NCBI RefSeq assembly: GCF_008084145.1 | Contig: NZ_VSDO01000002.1 | Location: forward strand, 372,001-436,000 | Length of the DNA: 64,000 nt | Direction: 5' to 3' | Source of the DNA: Paenibacillus faecis | GTDB taxonomy: Bacteria > Bacillota > Bacilli > Paenibacillales > Paenibacillaceae | Shown here: one piece after another, positions 55,362 to 63,817 of the stretch | How positions within the stretch are numbered: position 1 is the first letter of the stretch | Layout of the letters: every line of letters begins with the position of its first letter | Made by a program: the position numbers and the translations under genes | The notes under the pieces: generated by a model | Database searches by the model: none | What the model was told of the DNA's origin: nothing | The model's input: the letters and a program-made list of their open reading frames with translations, nothing else

Positions 55362-55775
55362 GTGTTGCCTTCGAAAGTTTGACAGACAATCGCCGGCGGC
55401 TTTAAGCCGCGGGAGGAAAGTCCGGGCTCCATAGGGCAGGGTGCTGGATAACGTCCAGTCGGCGCGAGCCGAAGGATAGTGCCACAGAAACGGACCGCCG
55501 ATGGCCGCTGCAAAGCGTGCACAGGCAAGGATGGAACCGAGGTGTAAGAGACCCCGAGGAACGCTGGTGACTTCGTTCCTGGTAAACCCCACCTGGAGCA
55601 AGACCTAATGGGACGCAGCTTCTTTGCTGAAGCAGCCTTAGCCCGAGGCGCGTCCGGGTTGGTCGCTGGAGCCGCCCAGTAATGTGCGGCCTAGATAGAT
55701 GATTGTCGCTCAACGCGGGAGGGTAGTTCCCGTTTTACCGCAAAGAGTACAGAACCCGGCTTACGGCAAACTTTC
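55362..55775 (+). ncRNA. rnpB: RNase P RNA (rnpB), type A architecture
   Basis: Stem P1 is GAAAGTTTG (55373-55381) with CAAACTTTC (55767-55775). All conserved blocks are present: GAGGAAAGTCCGGGCTCC (55413 on), ACAGAAAC (55484), GGTAAACCCC (55581), AGATAGATGATTG (55693) and ACAGAACCCGGCTTA near the end. The segment ATAGGGCAGGGTGCTGGATAA follows the E. coli (type A) pattern, and GGACGC (55611) / GCGTCC (55650-55655) forms the P17-like stem absent from B. subtilis type B RNA. This RNA is the catalytic component of 5' tRNA maturation. Ends are approximate. Confidence 0.93.
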
Positions 55776-55811
55776 ATCACTGCAACCTTGTTTTTTCCTT
55801 TACAATTGTTC

Positions 55812-55854
55812 AAAGAGGCTGTCCCGAGCAAATATGCTCAGGGCAGCCTCTTTT
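55812..55854. terminator. Bidirectional terminator between rnpB and the S8 protease
   Basis: AAAGAGGCTGTCCCGAGCA (from 55813) pairs with TGCTCAGGGCAGCCTCTTT, with an AATA loop and T-runs on both strands. It ends rnpB rightward and the reverse-strand protease leftward. Confidence 0.9.
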
Positions 55855-55857
55855 CTG

Positions 55858-57738
55858 TTACTTGCCTTGTTTGAGAATGTTGTCCACCTTACGCTGCATC
55901 GACTGCGGCCAGAACTGCAGAGGGGCGTCATTTCCGCCTCCCGCCGCCTCCAACGCCGCGAAGACATCGATCTGTCCGTATCCGAAGTATTTGTCGTGCC
56001 CGGGATCCCCGAGATCGATGACATTGCTGCGGATTATATCCATCACCTCGGTGTTCTTCAGCTCCGGGTTGATCGAGCGGATCAGAGCCGCCAGCGCCGA
56101 TACGTGCGGGCTGGCCATGGAGGTGCCGGACAGGGCGGCGTATTGGTTGTCGGGGTACGTGCTGGCGATGCTTTCGCCCGGGGCCATCACGTCCACGTAG
56201 TCGCCGTAATTGGAGAAGGAGGCGCGCTGCTGCCGATAGTCGGTGGCCGAGACGGACAGCACTTCCGGATAGGCGGCGGGATACCCCGGACGCTCCGTGT
56301 TATCGTTCCCGGTCGCCGCGATCAGGACGACATCCCGGTCGAAGGCGTACTTAATCGCTTCATGAAGAAACTGGGAGTCGGCATAATTGCCAAGACTCAT
56401 ATTAATCACCTTCGCTCCGTGATCCGTGGCCCAAATAATCCCTTGCGCCACGGAATAAGTCGTCCCGGAACCGGTGCTGTCCAAGGCTTTCACCGGGAGT
56501 ATTTTGCCTCCCCACATCATGCCGGCGATCCCTTCGTTGTTGTTCACGTTGGCGGAGATGATCCCCGACACGTGGGTTCCGTGTCCGACATCGTCCGAAG
56601 GCGCTTGGTCCGGCGCGATGACGTTATAGCCTTCCAGCAGACGACCTTTAAGGTCGGGATGTTTCAGATCCACGCCCGTGTCGACTACTCCGACGATCAC
56701 GTCGTTGCTGCCCTTGGACAGTGTCCAGCCCCGATTGGTCTCGATGATGGGCAGGTTCCATTGGTAGTCCGAAAACAACAGGTCGTTGGGGATTTCCGGA
56801 GACTGTTCATCCGCAAAGCCGGTCCCTTTTTCATTCGTCATGTACAGGTAATGGGGTTCCACATAATTCGGTTTCCAATGTTTATGAAAATAGTCTCGCA
56901 GCTGCTGCGCATTCATCGTTTCGGAGCGAAAAATATAGGTTCGTCCGATGTTCCGTGCCGGTTTGCAGTGGAGGTCGGCATGCATTTTTTTCAAGTCCCG
57001 TGCGGAAGGGGTCTCCCCGAACGTCACAACGATTTCATTTTCGTAATAATGGCTTGCTTTCTCGTTATCGTGACCGGTTTTTACGGTGATGTCCCGCAAG
57101 TTGTCGGCATGTACGGATTCGACCTTGTATTTTCCTTCTTTCGGATACGGAATCAAACGCAGGTTTTTGTTCTGATGTTCCTGCACCCGACGCAATATCC
57201 CCGTGTCCATTACCGCGATAATCCCTTCCCCCGTTTTTCCGGAAGGCTCGGCAAGGACGAAATATTTGGGATTCCCGCTTGGGAAGGCGGGAGATTCGTA
57301 AGCCCGGCCTTTTTGCAGCGCTTTACGGGCGAAGCCCAGATATCCGTCGATCTGCTTTAAGTCTTGTTTTCCCGGACGGAAGGATTTGCCGCGCATTTCC
57401 TGTTCCTGTTCGCCCGACCGCCAACGGAGAGAGAGAAACTGCAAATGGTCTTGTTGGAGGGTCCGGGCGGTCTGCATGCGGCTCGATTGGGAAACGGCCG
57501 ACCACTGTTCCGCCATGCTCTTCAGATGCCGTTTCGCATCCAGTCGGGCCAATTTTTCCGTTGTCGTCATGTCGCGATGCAGCATCATTTTCTTTAGCTT
57601 GTGTTCCTCGGCCGCCTTCACCGGAGTTCCTTTCCCGGAGGGCGGGGGGACGGGCGAAGAGGTGTCCGGAATCAGATTATAGAGGGCAACGGCCGCTACA
57701 CCCGCCAAAGCCAGAGCGGCCCATCGCTGCCATTTCAT
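55858..57738 (-). CDS. S8 (subtilisin-like) serine protease with long N-terminal region
   Basis: 626 residues from ATG 57738 (reverse strand) with AAAGGAGG 8 bases upstream; an ATG at 57765 is less likely. An N-terminal hydrophobic segment (WAALALAGVAAVALYNLI) is a signal peptide or anchor. About 300 residues of pro-region follow, then the peptidase domain with catalytic Asp353 (VVDTGVDLKHPD), His386 (VGHGTHVSGI) and Ser540 (LSGTSMASPHV), plus the oxyanion Asn region AATGNDN. An exported protease; whether it is cell-bound or released cannot be told. Monocistronic and convergent with rnpB. Confidence 0.93.
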   Translation of the reverse strand: MKWQRWAALALAGVAAVALYNLIPDTSSPVPPPSGKGTPVKAAEEHKLKKMMLHRDMTTTEKLARLDAKRHLKSMAEQWSAVSQSSRMQTARTLQQDHLQFLSLRWRSGEQEQEMRGKSFRPGKQDLKQIDGYLGFARKALQKGRAYESPAFPSGNPKYFVLAEPSGKTGEGIIAVMDTGILRRVQEHQNKNLRLIPYPKEGKYKVESVHADNLRDITVKTGHDNEKASHYYENEIVVTFGETPSARDLKKMHADLHCKPARNIGRTYIFRSETMNAQQLRDYFHKHWKPNYVEPHYLYMTNEKGTGFADEQSPEIPNDLLFSDYQWNLPIIETNRGWTLSKGSNDVIVGVVDTGVDLKHPDLKGRLLEGYNVIAPDQAPSDDVGHGTHVSGIISANVNNNEGIAGMMWGGKILPVKALDSTGSGTTYSVAQGIIWATDHGAKVINMSLGNYADSQFLHEAIKYAFDRDVVLIAATGNDNTERPGYPAAYPEVLSVSATDYRQQRASFSNYGDYVDVMAPGESIASTYPDNQYAALSGTSMASPHVSALAALIRSINPELKNTEVMDIIRSNVIDLGDPGHDKYFGYGQIDVFAALEAAGGGNDAPLQFWPQSMQRKVDNILKQGK

Positions 57739-57922
57739 CAGAAGTTCCTCCTTTGTAGGCGTCATCGTTGTTATGGATTAGAATGAGGTAAAACCGGGTG
57801 TTTTATTCCTTCGGTCCTGGCGGAAGGATACCGCTTTCATCGATTTTATGTTACGATGATTCCGGGGACAAACTATAAAGCGCCGATACCTGACGGCTCA
57901 GGGGAGAGGGAGTATGGGAACC

Positions 57923-58417
57923 ATGTCACAAACCAATATCCAGCAACTATGCGCGAGAGCGAGAGAACAATTGAAATCGGCAATCGGCCAAATGGAAACC
58001 TTCCTAAACCATACGACGTTGCCACAGCTGGCGGAGGGGCAGGATGAAGAAACCGTCCATTTTTATCGGGGGTTTTTAGCCGATCTTCGTCATTTGCTTG
58101 TTTTCTCGGAGGTGTGGCAGGAGAAGCTGGGGATCGTGCTGCGGCGGGGAACGTTTGATCCGGAATCCGCCGAAAAAACGCTTTATCGTGTTTATCACGA
58201 TTGTGTCAACGCCTTTTTTTATCCTAAAAATGAAAGTTATTCCGAAGATGGGCGGTATGCCTATACCGGTCAAGACGCGATTCGATTCCGCAAGAAACCG
58301 GTACGCGCGGCCCGGGACGTTATTATGGAGATCTCCAAAGTATACGAGGAACTGCGCGATGAATTAACGTACTATGAGAGCGATTATCTGACACAGCTCC
58401 GGATGCGGAGCAAATAA
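57923..58417 (+). CDS. YpuI-like (DUF3907) protein
   Basis: 164 residues from ATG 57923, 10 bases after GAGAGGGAG; ATG 57914 would add three residues but is too near the site. All-helical, hydrophilic. The blocks LRHLLVFSEVWQEKLGIVL, AEKTLYRVYHDCVNAFFYPK and RYAYTGQDAIRF resemble B. subtilis YpuI, a conserved Bacillales protein of unknown function. Assignment is from remembered pattern. Monocistronic, followed by a terminator. Confidence 0.75.
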   Translation: MSQTNIQQLCARAREQLKSAIGQMETFLNHTTLPQLAEGQDEETVHFYRGFLADLRHLLVFSEVWQEKLGIVLRRGTFDPESAEKTLYRVYHDCVNAFFYPKNESYSEDGRYAYTGQDAIRFRKKPVRAARDVIMEISKVYEELRDELTYYESDYLTQLRMRSK

Positions 58418-58445
58418 CTCCAAAACCATTATCCAAGATGCCGAG

Positions 58446-58471
58446 AGATGCCGATTGTGGCATCTTTTTTT
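58446..58471 (+). terminator. Terminator after the YpuI-like gene
   Basis: AGATGCC (58446-58452) / GGCATCT (58459-58465) with a 6-nt loop and seven T. Confidence 0.88.
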
Positions 58472-58544
58472 GTTGCATTTTAACAGGCAGGGATCCGCAT
58501 AGACCAACCTGTACCCGGGGAAAATGAAGTGTGAGGTGATCATA

Positions 58545-58772
58545 ATGCCAAACGGGGATAAACCCATTGTTAAATGCAGCGTGTCCAATTGTTCTTACTG
58601 GGGTGAACAAAACGTTTGTAAAGCGGATTTAATTATGATCGATATCGATCAGCACGCCGGCGCTCATTACGATGCCGAGTTTGCCGGAGAAGCCTTCGAC
58701 ACCGATCATCGGGACAAAGCCGCCTCGTCCTCGGCAACTTGCTGTCACACCTTTAAGCCGAAATCATCTTAA
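58545..58772 (+). CDS. DUF1540 protein
   Basis: 75 residues from ATG 58545 with GTGAGGTGATC upstream. The N-terminus VKCSVSNCSYWGEQNVCKADLI has the CxxxxCxYW...NxC pattern of DUF1540, and a second Cys pair (TCCHTF) lies near the C-terminus, probably a small metal-binding protein. Widespread in spore-forming Firmicutes; function unknown. The repeat protein gene begins 28 bp after its stop, so the two may share a message. Confidence 0.88.
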   Translation: MPNGDKPIVKCSVSNCSYWGEQNVCKADLIMIDIDQHAGAHYDAEFAGEAFDTDHRDKAASSSATCCHTFKPKSS

Positions 58773-58800
58773 GAGCTACCTAATTTTAGGAGGTGCTGTG

Positions 58801-59460
58801 ATGACTGATCGAATTAAGGATAAGCGGAAAAGCTCCGTTTCCACAAAGAAGCGTGTGGATTTCCCCAGAAAAACCAACAAGGAAGAGTATGCCGTCGAGG
58901 TTGCGCCATTGAGAACCGCCGCGGACCACGAAACCTTGTCGGAACGTTCGAAAGATAACGGTGTCGGAACCTCAAAACAACGTGTGGATTATCCTAAAAA
59001 AACGCACAAGGAAGAGTATGCCGTCGAGGTCGCGCCCCTGAGAACCGCCGCGAACCACGAAACCCTGTCGGAACGTTCGAAAGGTAACGGTGTCGGAACC
59101 TCAAAACAACGTGTGGATTATCCTAGAAAAACACACACAGAAGAGTATGCCGTCGAGGTCGCGCCCCTGAGAACCGCCGCGAACCGCGAAACGTTGTCGG
59201 AACGTACGGAAGGTAAGGGCGTCGGAACCGCAAACCGCTCCCAGGCCGATACGGCCGGGGCGGGCAAAACCGTAGGTTATGTGGGCGTCGGGCTCGGGAT
59301 CGCCTCCTTGTTCATGTGGTCCATCATCTTGGGCCCGCTGGCTGCCGTAATGGGCTTTTACGCTTACAGCCAGGGTAATAAAACCTCGGGGGCCTGGGCG
59401 ATCGGGCTCGGGATTGTTTCGACATTGAGCTATTTCGTTCTTATTCCGTTTACCCGCTAA
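58801..59460 (+). CDS. Membrane protein with three 43-residue tandem repeats
   Basis: 219 residues from ATG 58801 with TAGGAGGTGCTGTG upstream. Residues ~18-146 are three near-identical 43-residue units (RVDxPxKTxxEEYAVEVAPL, RTAAxxETLSERxxxxGVGT), strongly charged. The C-terminal ~60 residues have two membrane helices (VGYVGVGLGIASLFMWSIIL and AWAIGLGIVSTLSYFVLIPF) joined by LGPLAAVMGFYAYSQGNKTS, similar in layout to DUF4190-type domains. The repeat arm should face the cytoplasm if positive-inside holds. I do not recognise the repeat. Function unknown. Confidence 0.85.
   Translation: MTDRIKDKRKSSVSTKKRVDFPRKTNKEEYAVEVAPLRTAADHETLSERSKDNGVGTSKQRVDYPKKTHKEEYAVEVAPLRTAANHETLSERSKGNGVGTSKQRVDYPRKTHTEEYAVEVAPLRTAANRETLSERTEGKGVGTANRSQADTAGAGKTVGYVGVGLGIASLFMWSIILGPLAAVMGFYAYSQGNKTSGAWAIGLGIVSTLSYFVLIPFTR
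58852..59238 (+). repeat. Three tandem 129-bp coding repeats
   Basis: Units at 58852-58980, 58981-59109 and 59110-59238, in frame inside the membrane-protein gene. Long blocks such as GAAGAGTATGCCGTCGAGGT and GAACCGCCGCG are identical in DNA as well as protein, pointing to recent duplication. Confidence 0.92.
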
Positions 59461-59473
59461 ACTTGCTCCGGTT

Positions 59474-59503
59474 AAGGCTGACGTCGAGAGACGCCGGCCT
59501 TTT
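59474..59503 (+). terminator. Terminator after the repeat protein
   Basis: AAGGC (59474-59478) / GCCTT (59497-59501) and an inner CGTC/GACG stem (59482-59485 / 59490-59493), with a short T-run. Confidence 0.6.
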
Positions 59504-59615
59504 CGGGATTCGGGAAATTTTTGCAAATTCCGATAAAATAGGTGGTCAAGCGGCGGGTTCCCGTGTAAAATATATGGCATAATACCTTTTGATCGTAGAA
59601 GAGGAGTTTAGTTAC

Positions 59616-60362
59616 ATGCAAATCGATCCGCGGACTATGGGACAATTGATTCAGCTTCAAACGAGAAGCGAGTTGGATTTACAGGGGAATTCGGTAAAGG
59701 GAACCACGGTGGACAGCCAGGGCTCCTTGTTTGACATATTGCTGCAAGAGATGATGATGGCCGAGGGAGAGTCCTCCCTGAAGGATGCCTCCGGAAGCTT
59801 GACGGCTTCCGCTCTGGCTTATGGGGACAGCTATGATGGAATGCTCTGGCAAACGCTGCCTGGAAGCGGAAGTCAGGCTGTGGAGCAGGTTATGGGACCA
59901 GCCGAGCCGGCTTCGGTGTCCTCCGGGGATCGAACCTCGCGACCGGTCGGGGATCTGGACGAATTGATCGCCATGGCCAGCCGGAGGTACGGCGTATCCG
60001 AAAGCTTGATCAAGGCGGTGATCGAGACGGAGTCTTCTTTCAACCCGAAAGCCGTTTCTTCCGCAGGGGCCAAAGGACTAATGCAGTTGATGGACGGAAC
60101 CGCCGCCGGGCTTGGCGTCAGTGATCCGTTTGACCCTGTCCAGAACATCGATGGGGGAACGCGGTACTTGGCCAATCAAATCAAGCGCTTCGGCGGAAAC
60201 GAGAATACGGCGCTGGCCGCGTATAACGCAGGGCCGGGGAGACTGCAGAGACTGGGAATTTCCAATGACGCGGAGCTGATGGACAAGCTGCATCTCCTTC
60301 CCCGGGAGACGCAGAATTATATCGGCAAAATCGCGGCCGCCCGATCGAAATATGAAGTTTAA
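59616..60362 (+). CDS. Lytic transglycosylase (SLT domain)
   Basis: 248 residues from ATG 59616 with GAAGAGGAGTTTAG upstream. No obvious signal peptide. The C-terminal half (~residues 120-248) is a Slt-type domain: SLIKAVIETESSFNPKAVSS with the catalytic Glu, GAKGLMQLMDGTA, DPVQNIDGGTRYLANQI and NTALAAYNAGPGRLQ. The first ~110 residues are low-complexity and unrelated to known domains. Similar to Bacillus CwlQ/YjbJ-type hydrolases that cleave peptidoglycan. The lack of a signal peptide suggests an alternative export route or flagellum-type use. Confidence 0.9.
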   Translation: MQIDPRTMGQLIQLQTRSELDLQGNSVKGTTVDSQGSLFDILLQEMMMAEGESSLKDASGSLTASALAYGDSYDGMLWQTLPGSGSQAVEQVMGPAEPASVSSGDRTSRPVGDLDELIAMASRRYGVSESLIKAVIETESSFNPKAVSSAGAKGLMQLMDGTAAGLGVSDPFDPVQNIDGGTRYLANQIKRFGGNENTALAAYNAGPGRLQRLGISNDAELMDKLHLLPRETQNYIGKIAAARSKYEV

Positions 60363-60484
60363 TCCGCTTGTCTTTTTTAGCGGGCTTATCTAAAGAAGAT
60401 CAGAAGGAAGAACGCGGGAACCGGAAATGCGTTTTTCCTTTTGGTCTTTTTAACTTTGGGACATGCTTCAGGGGGGATAGACAC

Positions 60485-61639
60485 ATGAAATATTTCGATA
60501 ACGCCGCAACGACGCCTCCCTATAAGGAGGTCATCCATACGATCACCGAGGTAATGTCCGCCCATTACGGAAATCCGTCCTCTTTGCATCGATATGGCGA
60601 GGACAGCGCGCGTTTGCTGCAAAAGGCGAGAGAGGTCTGCGCGGAGGCTTTGGGCGTACATGCCGGGGAGATCGTGTTTACTTCCGGGGCGACCGAAAGC
60701 AATAACATAGCGGTTAAAGGCGCCGCTCTACAGTGGATAACCCGGGGAAAGCACTTGATTACGACGATGACGGAGCATCCCTCGGTGTTTGAATCCTTCA
60801 AGCAGCTGGAGCGGCAAGGCTGGGAGGTAACCTACCTTGAAGTGGACGCGGCGGGGGAAGTAACGGAGGAGCAGGTGGCGCAAGCCGTCAGAACGGATAC
60901 GGTTCTGGTTTCCGTCATGCATGTCAATAATGAGACGGGGTGCGTGCAGCCGGTCGCTGAAATCGGCAGAATGCTGAAGAAGAAGTATCCCCGGGTGCTT
61001 TTTCATGTGGATGGCGTTCAGGGATTCGGCAAGGTGCCATTATACCTTAAGGAGAGCGGCATTGATTTATATAGTCTGTCCGCGCACAAAATAAGAGGGC
61101 CGAAGGGAATCGGCCTTCTTTATGTCCGCGAAGACGTTTCGCTCTTCCCGCTGCTGACGGGGGGAGGGCAGGAAGGGGGGCTTCGTCCGGGGACGGAGAA
61201 CATCCCTTATATCGTCGGCATGGCCAAGGCGGTTCGGATGGCGAAGGAAGCGGAAAAGACGGTATCGGAGAGGCTGAAGCTTTTGCGGGCCACGTTGATG
61301 GAGGGGATTTCGCGGCTACCCGAGCTCAAGCTGAATTCGGTCCCGGAGGGAGCGCCCCACATCGTGCATTTTTCCTATCCCGGCATGAAAGCGGAGGCTT
61401 TGCTGCATATGCTGGAAGAGGAGGGCTTTCTCGTGTCCACGAAATCCGCATGCTCGTCGAGGAAAGCCGAACCGAGCCGGGTCCTTCAGGCCATGGGGAA
61501 ATTGCCGGACATCTGCCTTTCGGGCATTCGGATCAGCCTGGGCGACGAGCATACCGAATCGGATATTCAGGACCTGATTGCCGCGCTGAACAAAGCGGTA
61601 GGCCGGGTCCGTCATTTAAAGGGAGAGAACCTAACATGA
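60485..61639 (+). CDS. Cysteine desulfurase (NifZ-type partner of ThiI)
   Basis: 384 residues from ATG 60485 with CAGGGGGGATAG upstream. A PLP-dependent class V aminotransferase fold: YFDNAATTPPYKEV, TSGATESNNIAVKG, HVDGVQGFGK, the PLP-Lys in SLSAHKIRGPKGIG (~residue 203) and the active-site loop Cys in STKSACSSRKAEPS (~residue 325). It overlaps thiI by 4 bp (ATGA). In B. subtilis the equivalent nifZ-thiI pair makes 4-thiouridine in tRNA, so the desulfurase likely feeds sulfur directly to ThiI. Confidence 0.93.
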   Translation: MKYFDNAATTPPYKEVIHTITEVMSAHYGNPSSLHRYGEDSARLLQKAREVCAEALGVHAGEIVFTSGATESNNIAVKGAALQWITRGKHLITTMTEHPSVFESFKQLERQGWEVTYLEVDAAGEVTEEQVAQAVRTDTVLVSVMHVNNETGCVQPVAEIGRMLKKKYPRVLFHVDGVQGFGKVPLYLKESGIDLYSLSAHKIRGPKGIGLLYVREDVSLFPLLTGGGQEGGLRPGTENIPYIVGMAKAVRMAKEAEKTVSERLKLLRATLMEGISRLPELKLNSVPEGAPHIVHFSYPGMKAEALLHMLEEEGFLVSTKSACSSRKAEPSRVLQAMGKLPDICLSGIRISLGDEHTESDIQDLIAALNKAVGRVRHLKGENLT

Positions 61640-62877
61640 TCGCATACGATATGCTATTGCTCCGTTTCGGAGAAATAACGCTAAAAGGAAAAAACCGCAT
61701 GCGCTTCGAAAAAGCGGCGCTGATGCATATAAAATCTTTGCTGCGTCCGTATCCCGCGGTGGAAATTTTAAGGGAATTCGGCCGGATCTATGTCCTGTTA
61801 AACGGGGAACCGGCCAGGGAGATTATTGAAGCCCTGAAGCAGGTATTTGGCGTAACCTCCATCAGCCCGGTCAAGATCGCTCCTCCCCGGCTGGAGGAAA
61901 TCATAGCTGCTGCAAAGGATTTTGTGAGGGAGCTTCCCGCCGATCGGGCCATTCCGTTCAAAGTGAACGCCCGGCGTGTCTGGAAGCCGTTCCCTTACGG
62001 GTCGCAGGAAATGAACCGGCTGATCGGGGGACCTGTCCTTCAGGCGTCCCCGCAGCTTAAGGTGGATGTCCATCACCCGGAAGTGGAGCTGCGCGTGGAG
62101 ATTCGCGAGCAGGGGGCTTATATTTTCTCCGAAGTGATTCCGGGAGCCGGCGGCTTCCCGCTGGGAACCAACGGCAAGGCGATGCTGCTGCTTTCCGGAG
62201 GGATCGACAGCCCGGTCGCGGGATGGTCCGCGATGCGCCGCGGGCTTGAGATCGAATGCGTGCATTTTCACAGCTATCCGTTTACGAGCAAGAGAGCGGA
62301 GGAAAAAGTGATCGAGTTGGCGAAAGTATTGTCCCGGTATGCCGGCCAGGTCAAATTGCATCTCGTTCCGTTTACGGAAATTCAAACGTCGCTGGCCAGA
62401 ACCGGGCAGGATAATTTGATCATCACGCTGATGCGAAGATCCATGCTTCGGATCGCCACCAGGCTCGCCGAACAAAGCGGCGCGCTGGCGCTCGTCACGG
62501 GGGACAGTCTGGGCCAGGTGGCCAGCCAAACGCTGCCCAGCATGAATGTCATCGGGCGGGCTACCGATCTGCCGCTGCTTCGTCCGCTGGTGATGAACGA
62601 CAAAGAGGATATCATACAAACGGCGAAAAAAATCGGGACGTATGACCTGTCGATTTTGCCGTATGAAGACTGCTGCACCCTCTTCGTTCCCAAGTCCCCT
62701 TCGACGAATCCGAATCTGCGGATTGTGGAGAAGATCGAAGCGGGACTAACGGAGCTCGCCGAGCAGGTGGAGGCTGCCGTGAAGGGCACGGAAACGCTGG
62801 TCATCCGGCCGCATGAAGAGGTGAAGCGGAGGTCCGACCAAGAAGAGGGAGCCGCGGTTCCCGACAAATGGTTCTAA
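61636..62877 (+). CDS. thiI: tRNA 4-thiouridine synthase ThiI
   Basis: 413 residues from ATG 61636, overlapping the desulfurase stop. N-terminal ferredoxin-like and THUMP domains (residues ~1-165) are followed by a PP-loop ATPase domain with MLLLSGGIDSPVAGW and GDSLGQVASQT. It has no C-terminal rhodanese domain, as is usual in Bacillales, which rely on the paired cysteine desulfurase. Introduces s4U8 in tRNA. Ends at a bidirectional terminator. Confidence 0.95.
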   Translation: MIAYDMLLLRFGEITLKGKNRMRFEKAALMHIKSLLRPYPAVEILREFGRIYVLLNGEPAREIIEALKQVFGVTSISPVKIAPPRLEEIIAAAKDFVRELPADRAIPFKVNARRVWKPFPYGSQEMNRLIGGPVLQASPQLKVDVHHPEVELRVEIREQGAYIFSEVIPGAGGFPLGTNGKAMLLLSGGIDSPVAGWSAMRRGLEIECVHFHSYPFTSKRAEEKVIELAKVLSRYAGQVKLHLVPFTEIQTSLARTGQDNLIITLMRRSMLRIATRLAEQSGALALVTGDSLGQVASQTLPSMNVIGRATDLPLLRPLVMNDKEDIIQTAKKIGTYDLSILPYEDCCTLFVPKSPSTNPNLRIVEKIEAGLTELAEQVEAAVKGTETLVIRPHEEVKRRSDQEEGAAVPDKWF

Positions 62878-62885
62878 AAAAAATA

Positions 62886-62957
62886 GCTCCCGGAAGCCTT
62901 CTATATAAGATGAACTCTTTAGTTCAACTTATTTAGATTCGGCTTCGGGAGCGATTT
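62886..62957. terminator. Bidirectional terminator between thiI and terC
   Basis: GCTCCCGGAAGCC (62886-62898) pairs with GGCTTCGGGAGC (62941-62952) with one bulged base; an inner TGAACT/AGTTCA stem is at 62911-62926. T-rich on the right side, A-rich on the left, so usable for both convergent transcripts. Confidence 0.85.
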
Positions 62958-62974
62958 TCTTTTCCGACAGCTAC

Positions 62975-63679
62975 TTATCGGGTTGCCGGGTGAGACTTGG
63001 CTTTCTTCTTCTCTCCGCGCTGCTTCTGTTTCTTCAGATAGCCGGCCAACAGAACGCCAGCGACGACCAGGGCAATAAACAGGTACCGCAGCAGAGGGTT
63101 GTCCTCAAAAAAGTGCAGGAAATGCGGCTCTTCGGTAATCATGTGGGATGCGGTGTACGCGAGAACGCCGGCGCCAACGTAGGCGATCCACGGAAACAAG
63201 GTCAACAGTTTGATAAACAGGGTGCTTCCCCAAATGACGATCGGAACGCTGATCAGCAAGCCGATCACCACGAGAATCATATGTTGGCCGGATGCTCCGG
63301 CGACGGCAATCACATTATCGAGCCCCATCGCCGCGTCGGCGATGACGATCGTACGGACGGCGGGCCAAAGCGAATCCTTGGCTTCGATGGAATCGTGGTC
63401 GCCGTCATCGGCGAGCACTTTGTACGCGATGAATATGAGCATAAGGCCGCCGACCGCCAAAAGCCACGGAATTTGCAAAAGCCATACCACGATCAGCGTA
63501 GCCAGAATACGAAGCACAACGGCACCGCCGGTACCGTATAGAATCGCCTTCTTCTGCACGCTTTTCGGAAGTTTACGGGCCGCCATACCGATGACGATGG
63601 CGTTGTCTCCGGCCAGGATCAAATCGATGAATATGATGTTGACCAGAGCGAGAAAAAATGCTGGACTGAATAATTCCAC
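62975..63679 (-). CDS. TerC/YjbE-family integral membrane protein
   Basis: 234 residues from GTG 63679 (reverse strand) with AGAGGAAGTGAC upstream. Seven or so membrane helices; the family motif DLILAGDNAIVIGMA lies in helix 1, and the second Asp motif ADAAMGLDNVIAVAG near residue 115. TerC/YjbE proteins are implicated in Mn or other metal efflux and in metalation of exported proteins; the C-terminal tail is Lys-rich. Divergent from a paralogue at 63818. Confidence 0.92.
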   Translation of the reverse strand: MELFSPAFFLALVNIIFIDLILAGDNAIVIGMAARKLPKSVQKKAILYGTGGAVVLRILATLIVVWLLQIPWLLAVGGLMLIFIAYKVLADDGDHDSIEAKDSLWPAVRTIVIADAAMGLDNVIAVAGASGQHMILVVIGLLISVPIVIWGSTLFIKLLTLFPWIAYVGAGVLAYTASHMITEEPHFLHFFEDNPLLRYLFIALVVAGVLLAGYLKKQKQRGEKKKAKSHPATR

Positions 63680-63702
63680 TTAAAAGTCACTTCCTCTACA
63701 CA

Positions 63703-63712
63703 CGTATATACG
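63703..63712. promoter_or_regulatory. CGTATATACG palindrome in the divergent terC intergenic region
   Basis: A perfect 10-bp palindrome lies 24 bp upstream of the reverse-strand terC start. It may be part of an operator or -10 region; no defined regulator can be named. Confidence 0.3.
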
Positions 63713-63817
63713 AATTATTTAACCAAAAGGATTCATTTGTCCAGATTTTTTATTGCCGACAAAAGTTCAGCATAGCTTGCCCCCTTGGGACATACATGTT
63801 TAGAGGGGGGATGTCTT

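Noticed and set aside
55362..55775. Type B RNase P RNA expected from Bacillales
   Set aside because: The conserved segments and the P17-like stem fit type A; the B. subtilis-type sequence between the conserved blocks is not present.
55699..57360. 553-codon forward open frame over rnpB end and the S8 protease
   Set aside because: It begins inside RNase P RNA and runs antisense through the catalytic domain of the protease, whose motifs are perfect.
63680..63817. yybP-ykoY manganese riboswitch before the TerC genes
   Set aside because: The interval is only 138 bp and lacks the conserved paired loops; no terminator-like stem is present.
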